64,000 nt of DNA, taken from positions 4,793,001 to 4,857,000 of the forward strand of contig NZ_CP058649.1 of the NCBI RefSeq assembly GCF_018141445.1, given 5' to 3'. Within the stretch, counting starts at the first letter, position 1. Each line of letters starts with the position of its first letter. The notes beneath the pieces were generated by a model. The model did no database searches, was not told the DNA's origin, and saw only the letters and a program-made list of their open reading frames with translations. Position numbers and translations under genes: made by a program. Shown here one piece after another: positions 46,560-56,219 of this stretch. This DNA is from Vallitalea pronyensis. Its GTDB lineage: Bacteria > Bacillota > Clostridia > Lachnospirales > Vallitaleaceae.

Positions 46560-47453
46560 TTAACCCTTTACAGATCCTACCATTACACCTTTTACAAAAT
46601 GTCTTTGAATAAATGGATATAGAACCATGAGAGGGGCACTTGCAACTACAATTAATGAATATTTGAGTAATACCGCCAATTTCTCACTAGACTGAAGTGT
46701 ATCAGGGTCAATACTTGAAACCATATCTAATGAAATTAGATTTTGTACTAAAATATCTCTTAGAATAATTTGTAATGGTAACAACGATTTAGAATTTAGA
46801 TAGATTAATGCATCAAAAAATGAGTTCCAATGTTCCACTGCATAAAACAGCGTAATAACTGCAATAATAGGTCTTGACAAAGGTAAAACAATCTTGCAAA
46901 TAAAATTAATGTCATCACATCCGTCAATCCTTGCAGATTCAAGCAGCTCCTTAGGAATGGTTGTTTTAAAATATGTAATGGTAATCATCACATTAAATAC
47001 ATTCAGTGCCTTGGGTATAATCATAACGGCTCTTTTATCAATAAGATCCAAGGTATCAATTAACAAGTAATTGGGTATCAATCCCGCATTAAACATTATC
47101 GTAAACACAAGCATTAATGAAATAACTTTTTTTCCAATCAGCTTTTGTCTAGATAAAGGATAAGCAATCATAATTGTTAAGATAATATTTACCAATGTCC
47201 CTACTGTCATGTAAAAAAAAGAATTAAAAAATCCTGTCATAATACTGCCGTGTGAAAATACAGCCTTATACCCATCCAAATTGAATCCTACTGGAAACAG
47301 TTTGACCCTGCCTTGAATAATTGCATTAGAATCACTAAGAGATGCACTTATAACATACAGTAAAGGGTAAGCAACAATCAAAAAGAGAATACCTAACAAA
47401 ATATTATTAGCCATAGTAAAGACTTTATCACTGCCTCGTTCTTTATAATTCAT
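46560..47453 (-). CDS. Sugar ABC transporter permease, LplC/YtcP type (system 3)
   Basis: 297 aa, six helices, EAA loop LLESARIDGCDDINFICKIVLPLSRPI and the end QRHFVKGVMVGSVKG typical of LplC. GGGAGGAG precedes the ATG; 12 bp separate it from the upstream LplB-type gene. Confidence 0.94.
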   Translation of the reverse strand: MNYKERGSDKVFTMANNILLGILFLIVAYPLLYVISASLSDSNAIIQGRVKLFPVGFNLDGYKAVFSHGSIMTGFFNSFFYMTVGTLVNIILTIMIAYPLSRQKLIGKKVISLMLVFTIMFNAGLIPNYLLIDTLDLIDKRAVMIIPKALNVFNVMITITYFKTTIPKELLESARIDGCDDINFICKIVLPLSRPIIAVITLFYAVEHWNSFFDALIYLNSKSLLPLQIILRDILVQNLISLDMVSSIDPDTLQSSEKLAVLLKYSLIVVASAPLMVLYPFIQRHFVKGVMVGSVKG

Positions 47454-47465
47454 GTTTCTCCTCCC

Positions 47466-48419
47466 TTAAAACAAACTGGAATCTGTAAACTTTCTAGATA
47501 TCTTGTTGAATATGATAATCAATAAAAATCCAACAACAGATTGAAAAATACCTATTGCAGTTGAATAACTATACCGTGGAAGTGCCGATGTCATACCAAT
47601 TTTGTATACATAGGTTGAGATAATCTCTGATTGATTAAGGTTTATAGGATTTTGCATTAATAATACTTTTTCAAATCCTACAAATAATATTCTTCCAAGA
47701 TTCAATGTTAGTAATATAACAGCTGTGGGTATAATTCCAGGCAAATCAATATGCCACATTCTCTTTAACTTAGTGGCACCATCCATAATTGCTGCTTCAT
47801 GAAGGGACGGGTCAATCCCAGCCAAAGTAGCAATATAAATAATTGAACTAAAGCCTAGACTCTGCCAAATCTGTGACCAAACATACATATGAGGAAAAGT
47901 TCCTCTTGTACCAAAGAAATCTATCTCTGCTATGCCGATAGAGCTAAGTAACTGATTGACAATACCTGCTCTCGTTTGAAAGAAAGCCATTAACATCCCT
48001 ACAATAACTACTGTAGATATAAAGTGTGGTGCATATGTTATCATTTGAATGGCTTTTTTGATTTTACGGTTTTTGAAATAATTAAGGCATAATGCAAATA
48101 TAATTGGTAATGGAAATCCTGCAATTAATCCATATAAACTCAATGTCAATGTATTTTTTATGATGCGCATGCAATTAAAGTCATTGAAAAAAGCAATAAA
48201 GTATTTAAACAAAGGATTAGCCCATTCGCTGCCCCAAATCCCTTTTTTAGCAATAAAATCTTTAAACGCAATTATTATCCCCCCCATGGGAACATACTTA
48301 AAAACGATTATATAGATAAGAGGAAGAACCATCAATAAATAAAGTTGCCAATCTCTTTTAAATGATTTTACTATATAATCTCGCTTACTTCTTTTGATGT
48401 TGGATATAGAATGTATCAT
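47466..48419 (-). CDS. Sugar ABC transporter permease, LplB/YteP type (system 3)
   Basis: 317 aa, six helices, with the LplB hallmarks YLLMVLPLIYIIVFKYVPMGGIIIAFKDF near the N-terminus and EAA loop LHEAAIMDGATKLKRMWHIDLPGIIPT. AAAGGAGG precedes the ATG. First gene of the importer operon, with its own promoter at 48459-48487. Confidence 0.94.
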   Translation of the reverse strand: MIHSISNIKRSKRDYIVKSFKRDWQLYLLMVLPLIYIIVFKYVPMGGIIIAFKDFIAKKGIWGSEWANPLFKYFIAFFNDFNCMRIIKNTLTLSLYGLIAGFPLPIIFALCLNYFKNRKIKKAIQMITYAPHFISTVVIVGMLMAFFQTRAGIVNQLLSSIGIAEIDFFGTRGTFPHMYVWSQIWQSLGFSSIIYIATLAGIDPSLHEAAIMDGATKLKRMWHIDLPGIIPTAVILLTLNLGRILFVGFEKVLLMQNPINLNQSEIISTYVYKIGMTSALPRYSYSTAIGIFQSVVGFLLIIIFNKISRKFTDSSLF

Positions 48420-48458
48420 TTTTCATCCTCCTTTCATATGAATTTTTACTGCACATTC

Positions 48459-48487
48459 AGTATAGCTACGGTACTTTTATCTGTAAA
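48459..48487 (-). promoter_or_regulatory. Sigma-A promoter of importer system 3
   Basis: Minus strand: TTTACA (48482-48487), a 17-bp spacer, TATACT (48459-48464). The leader is about 35 nt. Such a good promoter without an activator gap suggests control by repression or basal expression. Confidence 0.75.
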
Positions 48488-48601
48488 TATGATTGATTTC
48501 GGATGATGAGAAAATCAGCTTTTTTATGAATATTCCATTTTTCGGATAAGTGGAAAATTAGAAAAAGGGGCAGTCTATAGATAAATAGTCTAATAATAAA
48601 A

Positions 48602-48632
48602 GAGAGCAGAAATTAACTAAAATTTCGCTCCC
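48602..48632 (-). terminator. Terminator of the membrane-bound AraC regulator gene
   Basis: Minus strand: GGGAGCGAAATT, short loop, AATTTC-T-GCTCTC, then TTTTATTATT. It separates the regulator gene from the importer operon. Confidence 0.8.
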
Positions 48633-48683
48633 TTTCGTATACCTACTTGTTAAATACATCTATGTCAATTGGTGACATTACTA

Positions 48684-50882
48684 TCAGCTGCCAAAATCAG
48701 ATCTATGCCTTTCACGATAAACTGACGCCGTCACGCCATGATTTCTTTTGAAAGCCTTTCCAAAGGAATTACTTGAATTATACCCACTGGCAAGAAATAT
48801 ATCTTTAACCTGTAGATCCGTTTCTACCAATAACTCTCTAGCTTTTTCCATTCTAAGATATTGCAGATAATTAACGAAGCTCATATCTTTATATTCTTTA
48901 ATGATTTCAGATAAATATGTGTATGACACATTAAATACCTCCGCAATGATCGGTAAACCAAAATCTGGATTCGCAAAATTCTCTTTAATAAATGCATCAA
49001 TTTTTTCCATCACATGGGTATGGCGTTCCTCTCGTTTTGCACTATAAACTTCACAGACTTTAATAAAAATATGTTTACAGTATTGAATCTTCTCTAAGTC
49101 TGTCATATCTTTGATTTTTTCAAAAGCGGTTTTTATGATTTCATTCACAACACCATCGTTCCCTAAAGCTCTTCCTTGTATTTTAACCAGCGTTCCACAC
49201 AATTCATTAATAAATAATTTCTGCATTTGATGATTTAGATTTTTTTCAATCACATTTTTTTGCAGCAGTTCACGAAGCACTTGTGTTAACTGGGCTTGAT
49301 CGCCAGCACGTGTACAATTATATAATCTAGATTCAAGTTCAGGAGGATAATAACATATATCCTGATTAATCACTATGTCTTCGTACCATGTTATTTTTTC
49401 TCCTCTTTTAGTACATGCAAAAGAAATAGCATCCATGCCATTTGTCAAAGAGATCGCCACACTCGACATATCCTTATAAATTTTACCAATGCCAAAATAA
49501 ACTTCATTCATTCCTGCTTCAGTTAAAATGTTATCACATTGTAATATCTTCTCTTTGATCATCCCTTTAAACGTATCTATTTCACTACAATCGGCAACAA
49601 ATATGACAGCTAATTTGTTACTATTAATGTTATGCATGAATTCTTCCTTCAATATATCTTCGGTAAGTAACTCATGAATAAGCATTCTCTTAACTTCCAT
49701 TTCATGGATTCTCGACTCATTCATATCATTAAAAATATCAATCTGCTCATTGTAATCTATGACTACGACCGTATAAAAGTTGCCCACATACTGGGTTTTC
49801 AAAAACTTGGTGATATAAATAATTTCTTCTATGGCAACATAGTCTCCTTTAAGCCATTTTTCTAAAAATGTCATTCTAAGATACGGCAATTGATTTTCAA
49901 CACGTTTAGCGAGGAGAGCATTATTATCCATAAGCTTTATTAAAGGCATCGTGTTATGTCTAGCTAGGAGAGCTGATACCATCAACCCTACTAATAGGAT
50001 AATCAAAATGGCTGTATTCGCTCCAATTCTAAATGCTTTAATTTCTTTAAAGACTTGCTCTGAAGATCGGGTTAATACATAAGTATAAGGAATCACCTCT
50101 GAATCAGCTGTTATCGTTATTAAATCATCTTTGAAGTTTGCAATATCCATATATTCATTTTCTATGATGCCATATTTATCATTTAAACTGACTAATACTT
50201 TACCTTGATTATCAACAACAAAAATGTTCCCATCGAACATGTGAGAATAACCAATCATGTTTTCACGAATTTTTTCACTATTAATGCGTAAGTAAATCGT
50301 AGCATCTTGGTCATTAATTTCATAACCAACAGTTGCTTTAATGGGTATTGTTTGAAGTTTCTTGCGATATTGATTCTCCACACTTAGTATGTCATTATTA
50401 TAATAATCATCAAACAGACTATCCCAAAAATCTGATTTGGTTGTGTAATCATCTAAAATTCTTTCATCCTCAAAGTATTCATAGCGACTTAAGGAGTCTG
50501 TATTGGCAACAATTTTTGAATTCTTATAAAATATATAGTATGTATCAATGACTTCATTAACAAAACGTAAATTTTGCAAGGCATTATGCAGCTTAACTGC
50601 TAGATTGTAATTGTTTTTTATATCGTTCTCGTTATATTCTGAGAATGTGGTTATAATAGGTGTATTTTTCAAATGATATATCACATTAAATACCTCTTCA
50701 AATCGTCGATCAAGCACCAACTTACTTTGTTCAATATACTCTTCCTGCATCTTCAATTCATTGCTTTCAATCTTCTTAAATGCAATGAAATACATAATGC
50801 CACTCGATACAAATATGAAGATAATAATAGACAGATAGGGTATAAAAAGTTTTAGCAGCTGTCGTAAAAATCTTTTATTCAT
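48684..50882 (-). CDS. Membrane-bound AraC-family regulator (YesS type)
   Basis: 732 aa. Helix 1 at about 12-34, an extracellular sensor domain (about 35-285), helix 2 (ANTAILIILLVGLMVSALLA), a cytoplasmic middle region and a C-terminal AraC HTH (LPIIAEVFNVSYTYLSEIIKE, SSNSFGKAFKRNHGVTASVYR). There is no receiver or kinase domain, so it should sense an outside ligand and bind DNA from the membrane. AGAGGAGG precedes the ATG. Lies directly upstream of the LplB-type permease and probably controls system 3. Confidence 0.92.
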   Translation of the reverse strand: MNKRFLRQLLKLFIPYLSIIIFIFVSSGIMYFIAFKKIESNELKMQEEYIEQSKLVLDRRFEEVFNVIYHLKNTPIITTFSEYNENDIKNNYNLAVKLHNALQNLRFVNEVIDTYYIFYKNSKIVANTDSLSRYEYFEDERILDDYTTKSDFWDSLFDDYYNNDILSVENQYRKKLQTIPIKATVGYEINDQDATIYLRINSEKIRENMIGYSHMFDGNIFVVDNQGKVLVSLNDKYGIIENEYMDIANFKDDLITITADSEVIPYTYVLTRSSEQVFKEIKAFRIGANTAILIILLVGLMVSALLARHNTMPLIKLMDNNALLAKRVENQLPYLRMTFLEKWLKGDYVAIEEIIYITKFLKTQYVGNFYTVVVIDYNEQIDIFNDMNESRIHEMEVKRMLIHELLTEDILKEEFMHNINSNKLAVIFVADCSEIDTFKGMIKEKILQCDNILTEAGMNEVYFGIGKIYKDMSSVAISLTNGMDAISFACTKRGEKITWYEDIVINQDICYYPPELESRLYNCTRAGDQAQLTQVLRELLQKNVIEKNLNHQMQKLFINELCGTLVKIQGRALGNDGVVNEIIKTAFEKIKDMTDLEKIQYCKHIFIKVCEVYSAKREERHTHVMEKIDAFIKENFANPDFGLPIIAEVFNVSYTYLSEIIKEYKDMSFVNYLQYLRMEKARELLVETDLQVKDIFLASGYNSSNSFGKAFKRNHGVTASVYRERHRSDFGS

Positions 50883-51218
50883 TATGTCCTCCTCTTGTAT
50901 AATTCATTATTATATGGTTTTTACATAAGCAACAATACCATCAAAATGTAATCAATAAAAAAATACCTTACCGATCACATGAAACCTTTAAGGTTAAAAC
51001 GTATATGTTACATACTGCTATCCAGTTTTCATTTCTTATATTTTATATCATTTCTGCAAAAGCTGCAATATTTGCTTCGTATTCATTAAAGAACTTAGTA
51101 AACTTATCGTTTTAAACAATAAAATGACTCCTATTGATGTTTCTTATTCTTTAGAATCAAAATTCAGTCTATCAAGACCCTACCCTATTCTTACGCTATT
51201 ATTTCGAAAACACAAAAT

Positions 51219-51251
51219 AAAATCCTAAGATCATTATATGTTTAGGATTTT
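51219..51251 (-). terminator. Terminator of surE
   Basis: AAAATCCTAA (51219-51228) pairs with TTAGGATTTT (51242-51251); on the minus strand the arm runs into TTTTATTTTG. A further dyad region (51261-51297, including the 12-bp palindrome GGTCTATAGACC at 51268-51279) lies between it and surE. Nothing else was seen in 50883-51391. Confidence 0.8.
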
Positions 51252-51391
51252 ACTTAACTTAGCCTAGGGTCTATAGACCTGTATAGCCCTAAGGATATAT
51301 ATAATATTTTATAGATATGGCATAATCCTGTAGAAGATTTTACACCTTGATACCTACACTTTTCTCCTGGTATCAATTAAGCTATTCCTTG

Positions 51392-52144
51392 TTAAAACCA
51401 CTTTGTAACATCTTTTAGTATACTGAAATTCGTTAAATCATAATGCAATGGAGTGATGGTAATGTAGCCTTTCCCCACATAATATGCATCTGTCTCTTCA
51501 ATCTGATCAACAATTTCTTCCCCTTCTAGTGTATAGACCCTGCTTTCATCTTCTCTTTTGCTTTCTCTATAGAAGGCGCGATATTGTAATGTACCAATCT
51601 TACAAACCTTCAATCCCTTAATATATTGCTTCTCAATGGATGGTACGTTGACGTTTAATACGATATCGTTTTGCAACTTATTCTTAACGGCTTTTTCAAT
51701 GACTTGATGTACATATGTTGCTGCTGTGTCATACATGGATATTTCAGCATCATGATGGGTAGAAACAGCTATAGCTGGAAGACCGCATAATGTAGCTTCA
51801 ACTGCCGCTGATACGGTACCAGAATAGAGTACGTCTGTCCCCAGATTATAACCAATGTTAATACCTGAAATCACCATATCTATGTCACTTTCAACTAATT
51901 GATCCAGTCCCATGCGCACGCAATCTGCTGGTGTACCACTAACAGAATAAGCTTTTGATTTTAATCCAGGTAATTCAACTTTTTTAACAATAAGCGGCTC
52001 TCTTATGGTAATAGAATGACTGGTAGCACTTCTTTGATCCTCTGGTGCTACTACAATAATATCATGATATTTCTCTAGTTCTTTGCATAAAGCATAGATG
52101 CCTTTTGCATGAACACCATCGTCATTGGTCAGTAGTAATTTCAT
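51392..52144 (-). CDS. surE: 5'/3'-nucleotidase SurE
   Basis: 250 aa. A metal-dependent nucleoside monophosphatase. The opening MKLLLTNDDGVHAKGIYAL with D8 and D9, the VVAPEDQRSATSHSIT loop, SGTPADCVRMGL and VISGINIGYNLGTDVLYSGTVSAAVEA are diagnostic. The length is normal for SurE. GGAGG precedes the ATG. It is preceded at 115 bp by the DUF2268 gene on the same strand and may share its transcript. Confidence 0.97.
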   Translation of the reverse strand: MKLLLTNDDGVHAKGIYALCKELEKYHDIIVVAPEDQRSATSHSITIREPLIVKKVELPGLKSKAYSVSGTPADCVRMGLDQLVESDIDMVISGINIGYNLGTDVLYSGTVSAAVEATLCGLPAIAVSTHHDAEISMYDTAATYVHQVIEKAVKNKLQNDIVLNVNVPSIEKQYIKGLKVCKIGTLQYRAFYRESKREDESRVYTLEGEEIVDQIEETDAYYVGKGYITITPLHYDLTNFSILKDVTKWF

Positions 52145-52258
52145 ATTTTTCCTCCTTTTTAATCGTCATTGCTAGGCAAACTTAAATTCATATAATGAAT
52201 ACATATAATCTTTTTTGAATCCTACACTTTCAGCTAAAGCAATGGAGCCTATGCTTAT

Positions 52259-53134
52259 TTACTTGTTTGCCCACCCACTCCTTGTAAATATATCATTGGG
52301 ATGCATATCAAGTAAATCATTCAAACTTATTTCTGGATTATGATCTAAAAAACTGTTGATAAAGGTGTAACCAAAATAATAGCCAATACACCATGGTAAA
52401 TCTAATGCTTCACTCCCAAACACATACTGAGCATGAACATTTCTATCTGTGCTATCTAATACAGGTTTTATTTTTGCCCATGCTTTCCTTTGTTCTTCTT
52501 TTGAAATATTGCTTACCCAACTTGGATTTAAATGGGGATACATATGTTTTGCAAAAGTGTCCGCTTCACCTTCATTTATCAGATGTTCAAGCAAAGAACC
52601 TTTTAATCCGCCTTTTAGGACATACCAATTATGACCCCATACGGTATGGTGATATTCATGAGCAAAAACATAAGGTATCCATTCTATATAGTCTTGAGCT
52701 AAGGGGTTTACATGCATAATGATGTTTCCAAATACACACGCCCCAACCACTCCATTTTGTCGTTCTTTTACAATACTATCATCGTCATCTATTGGATAAA
52801 TGGCAACGGTAATGGGATCATCATCATATATAGGTAATGCTTGACTAATTTTTATAAATTCTTGTTGTATACGCTCAAAATCAATTGTATCCAAAATAAG
52901 TAATTGCTGTTTCAGTGCTTCAATGTTTTTTATGGGTTTTGGTTTCATAAATTCACATGCTACTGGTGCCCACTCAGAAATTTTGTCCCAATAAGGTTCT
53001 ATAAGATATTGATTCCATAACGCTTGATGATCAGCATTTTCTGATTGTTGAATCTCCTCTATATATTTCCATGCGTTTTTATAAGGATAAATCATGTTAA
53101 AATTCTTGTTATGACATGTGTTTACTTCTTTCAT
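52259..53134 (-). CDS. DUF2268 putative zinc metalloprotease, copy 1
   Basis: 291 aa, no signal peptide. VFAHEYHHTVWGHNW carries HExxH (H159, E160, H163), and NEGEADTFAKHMYP supplies the likely third zinc ligand, as in the YjaZ/DUF2268 family. The substrate is unknown. AGAGGTGG precedes the ATG. It is related to the 58746-59609 product but clearly diverged. Confidence 0.8.
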   Translation of the reverse strand: MKEVNTCHNKNFNMIYPYKNAWKYIEEIQQSENADHQALWNQYLIEPYWDKISEWAPVACEFMKPKPIKNIEALKQQLLILDTIDFERIQQEFIKISQALPIYDDDPITVAIYPIDDDDSIVKERQNGVVGACVFGNIIMHVNPLAQDYIEWIPYVFAHEYHHTVWGHNWYVLKGGLKGSLLEHLINEGEADTFAKHMYPHLNPSWVSNISKEEQRKAWAKIKPVLDSTDRNVHAQYVFGSEALDLPWCIGYYFGYTFINSFLDHNPEISLNDLLDMHPNDIFTRSGWANK

Positions 53135-53414
53135 TTTTCCACCTCTGTTTATTTTTTTTCTTGTTAATTGGTGGAATTAAGCCTATAACGATTAAGCTTT
53201 TAGCCACCCTATTCTTAAGATTCTCATGAACAATCAACTCCTTTTATTATATATTTAGTTAAATTAAACATACACCATGCAACGCATTAACCTTATTGCA
53301 TGTGTCTATTAACGCTATTGATGCTTACCTTAATGATTTCCAAATTTCGCTTATTGTCATCTTTTTAATTATAATCTTAAATAACAATGGCGTCAAAAAA
53401 AACTGATATTGAAA

Positions 53415-53449
53415 AAGCCAAGCATCTGTATGGACAGGTAACTTGACTT
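53415..53449 (-). terminator. Terminator of the fructose PTS operon
   Basis: Minus strand: AAGTCAAG, inner pairs ACCTGT/ACAGAT, CTTGGCTT and then TTTC. About 80 bp after the HPr gene. Nothing else was recognised in 53135-53528. Confidence 0.75.
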
Positions 53450-53528
53450 TAACTTCTAGGTTTTAATTCTTTTGTTTATAGCCATTAATCTAGTGTTTTA
53501 ATTCGTGTAATGGCTGTTTCCACCATCT

Positions 53529-53789
53529 TTATATTTCCGTCTTATGCATGAATGCTTCTATGGCAAGCATGGCTTCTTGCTCATCTTCACCTTCAGTTGT
53601 TACTGTAATGGCATCTCCTTTCGTTGCACCTAAACTAAGGATACCGATGATACTTTTGGGGTTAACTGTTCTTTCACTTTTCTCTAAGACCACTTCTGAT
53701 TTAAACTTTTGGCATACCTTTGTAAGCTCAGAAGCTGGTCTTGCATGTAATCCTTCTGGAAATTGAATTGTGAATGTCTTTGTCAACAT
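53529..53789 (-). CDS. ptsH: Phosphocarrier protein HPr
   Basis: 86 aa. Active-site H15 in GLHARPA takes phosphate from Enzyme I, and S46 in NPKSIIGILSLGA is the HPr kinase site, so this is a true HPr and not Crh. A last gene in the fru operon, 70 bp after the EIIBC gene. It may be a dedicated HPr for fructose uptake or the main one of the cell. Confidence 0.95.
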   Translation of the reverse strand: MLTKTFTIQFPEGLHARPASELTKVCQKFKSEVVLEKSERTVNPKSIIGILSLGATKGDAITVTTEGEDEQEAMLAIEAFMHKTEI

Positions 53790-53858
53790 TTTGTTACCTC
53801 CTCACATGATTCTAATCCTAGGAATGTTACGCTACACCATTCCATACTAGTATATGCA

Positions 53859-55220
53859 TTAAACCACCTTTTTTATTGTACCAACTGTTAAAGCTGTCAC
53901 CACTGTTCCTATAACTATTGCTACTAAGTAACCTACAACATTTTCAATGGCAAAGAAAACAAATATACCACCATGTGGAACAGATAATGTGGCTTTAAAA
54001 AACATGGATAATCCACCTGTTATTGCAGAGCCTAGCATGATAGAAGGAATAACACGTACTGGATCAGCTGCAGCAAATGGAATAGCACCTTCTGTGATAA
54101 AACTTGCCCCTAATACCCAAGCTGCTTTTCCTGCTTCTCTTTCAGCTTTAGAAAATTTCTGTTTAAACAATACAGTGGCTAGTGCTAAACCTAAAGGCGG
54201 TACCATACCAGCTGCCATCACAGCTGCCATGGTCATGGACCCTGCTCCAGCCGCTAAAGTACCAGTACCAAATGCATAAGCCGCTTTATTCACTGGACCA
54301 CCCATGTCGAATGCCATCATTAACCCAATGATTAAGCCTAGTACAACGGCATTGGTTCCAGATAAGCCTGCTAAGAAATTATTCATGGCATCGTTAATGG
54401 CTGCTACAGGTGTACCAACGATATAAAATAAAATTAAACCAACAGATAATGAACCAAGTACGGGGATAATCAACACAGGCATGATACCTTGTAGTGATTT
54501 TGGTAACTTAATATACTTCTTAATTAATAGAACAATATATCCTGCAAGAAAACCGGCTATGATACCCCCAAGGAAACCGGCGTTTAGTTGAACGGCTATC
54601 ATTCCACCAATCATACCAGGTGCTAAGCCAGGACGGTCAGCAATGGAATAAGCAATATAACCTGCAAGAATGGGTACGATTAATCCAAAGGCTCCTGCTC
54701 CACCACCTATACCCATTAAATAAGCCGCTAGAGTGCCTTCCTGTTGGAAAGCATCATAACCAAATAAGAAACTTAATGCAATTGCAATACCACCAGCAAC
54801 AACGAAAGGAATCATAAAAGACACACCGTTAAGTAAGTGCTTATAAGCTCCTTTTCTTTGCCCTTTTCTCTCTTCTTTGATTTTAGCCACTTCATCCACT
54901 AAATCTTCTCCACGGTATACAGGTGCTTGTAGCGCTTTTTCAATGAGTTCTTCTGTACTCTTTAGTGCTTCAGCAACGGCTACACTTAGTACTTTTTTTC
55001 CTTTGAACCTTTCCATGGGTACAGTGGTATCACACGCTAAGATAATGGCATCAGCACTTTGAATATCTTCCGCTGTTAATTCATTTTCTACACCGATAGA
55101 ACCTCGTGTTTCTACCTTGACATCCAAACCTTTTTTCTTAGCAGCTTCAGCAATGGCTTCTGCTGCCATGTAAGTGTGAGCGATGCCAGTTGTACATGCA
55201 GTTACTCCTAAAATTTTCAT
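53859..55220 (-). CDS. fruA: PTS fructose-specific EIIBC component
   Basis: 453 aa. An EIIB domain (1-100) with phosphorylated C9 in VTACTTGIAHTYMAAEA, a linker and an EIIC domain (about 120-453) of about nine helices (GVSFMIPFVVAGGIAIALSF, GFLGGIIAGFLAGYIVLLI, FDMGGPVNKAAYAFG). It imports fructose as fructose-1-phosphate. The EIIA domain, often fused in FruA, is encoded separately as the first gene of this operon. Confidence 0.95.
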   Translation of the reverse strand: MKILGVTACTTGIAHTYMAAEAIAEAAKKKGLDVKVETRGSIGVENELTAEDIQSADAIILACDTTVPMERFKGKKVLSVAVAEALKSTEELIEKALQAPVYRGEDLVDEVAKIKEERKGQRKGAYKHLLNGVSFMIPFVVAGGIAIALSFLFGYDAFQQEGTLAAYLMGIGGGAGAFGLIVPILAGYIAYSIADRPGLAPGMIGGMIAVQLNAGFLGGIIAGFLAGYIVLLIKKYIKLPKSLQGIMPVLIIPVLGSLSVGLILFYIVGTPVAAINDAMNNFLAGLSGTNAVVLGLIIGLMMAFDMGGPVNKAAYAFGTGTLAAGAGSMTMAAVMAAGMVPPLGLALATVLFKQKFSKAEREAGKAAWVLGASFITEGAIPFAAADPVRVIPSIMLGSAITGGLSMFFKATLSVPHGGIFVFFAIENVVGYLVAIVIGTVVTALTVGTIKKVV

Positions 55221-55255
55221 ATAAAACCCTCCTCGTTATACATGTTGTTTATAGA

Positions 55256-56206
55256 TTAATCATGTAAGTAGTGTTGACTTACATCATTAATGATTACCTT
55301 TGACTGCATAGCTTTCACTTGTTCCAAGTTAAATAATTGAGTACCTTCTTTGGTTACTGCTAGTGTGCCACATACCGTTCCATCCTTTAACGCTTTCATG
55401 GGATCTTCTTCTCTTGAATAAGAATAGATAAATCCTCCTAACATAGAGTCTCCAGCACCTACAGAACTTTTGACATCCACTTTTATAGGTTTTGCCAATA
55501 ATATTTTATTTCTAGAAACAAGAATACTTCCATCCTTACCCATGGAAACCAAAACCCACTGGATACGGAACGTTGTCACAATGTCAAGTGCACCCTTCAC
55601 AATGTCTCTTATGGATTCCACCTTAATACCAAACGTATTTTGTAATTCATGGATATTAGGCTTAATCAGAAAAGGGCTTGCTTTCACACCTTCACGCAAT
55701 AGCGCACCATCTGCATCAAGAACCACTCTTGTATCCCCTTTTACTAATGCTATGAGCTCCTTATACAGCCCCATAGGACATCCTTCAGGCATACTTCCGC
55801 TAAATATCATATAATCCGATGACTTAGCATAGTCCACAACCTTCTGTTTAATCTGCTCAATGTGGTCTTTATGAATACGAAAACCGCTTTCATTAAATTC
55901 AGTGGTGGTCCTATGTTTTAAATCAACAACTTTTGTGTTGACGCGGGTTCTATCGTGAATGTGTATAAAATCTGCCTGAATCTTTTCTTGATGTAAGAAT
56001 GCCTCTATCTTGTTTTTATTCTCATAACCTAAAAAGCCAATAGCTGTTGTGTCACCCTTTAGAAGGTTAATCACTTTTGCTACGTTAATACCCTTTCCAC
56101 CAATATCCTCTCTACTGGATTTTATCCGATGGACTTTCCCAAGTGTACATTCATCGACGACAATCGTACGATCTATAGCTGGATTTAAGGTGATAGTCGT
56201 TATCAT
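55256..56206 (-). CDS. fruK: 1-phosphofructokinase
   Basis: 316 aa, PfkB family. Phosphorylates fructose-1-phosphate to fructose-1,6-bisphosphate. Motifs: TITLNPAIDRTIVVDECTLG, GGKGINVAKVINLL, FSGSMPEGCP and the ATP/anion hole GAGDSMLGGFIYS. It fits the fru operon between FruR and EIIBC. Confidence 0.95.
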   Translation of the reverse strand: MITTITLNPAIDRTIVVDECTLGKVHRIKSSREDIGGKGINVAKVINLLKGDTTAIGFLGYENKNKIEAFLHQEKIQADFIHIHDRTRVNTKVVDLKHRTTTEFNESGFRIHKDHIEQIKQKVVDYAKSSDYMIFSGSMPEGCPMGLYKELIALVKGDTRVVLDADGALLREGVKASPFLIKPNIHELQNTFGIKVESIRDIVKGALDIVTTFRIQWVLVSMGKDGSILVSRNKILLAKPIKVDVKSSVGAGDSMLGGFIYSYSREEDPMKALKDGTVCGTLAVTKEGTQLFNLEQVKAMQSKVIINDVSQHYLHD

Positions 56207-56219
56207 ATCCTACCCCCTT

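Noticed and set aside
51268..51279. GGTCTATAGACC as a regulatory operator
   Set aside because: It lies downstream of surE with no promoter near, and 12-bp palindromes of this kind can arise by chance; mentioned only with the terminator.
53529..53789. Crh (catabolite repression HPr) instead of HPr
   Set aside because: His15 is present, and Crh lacks it.
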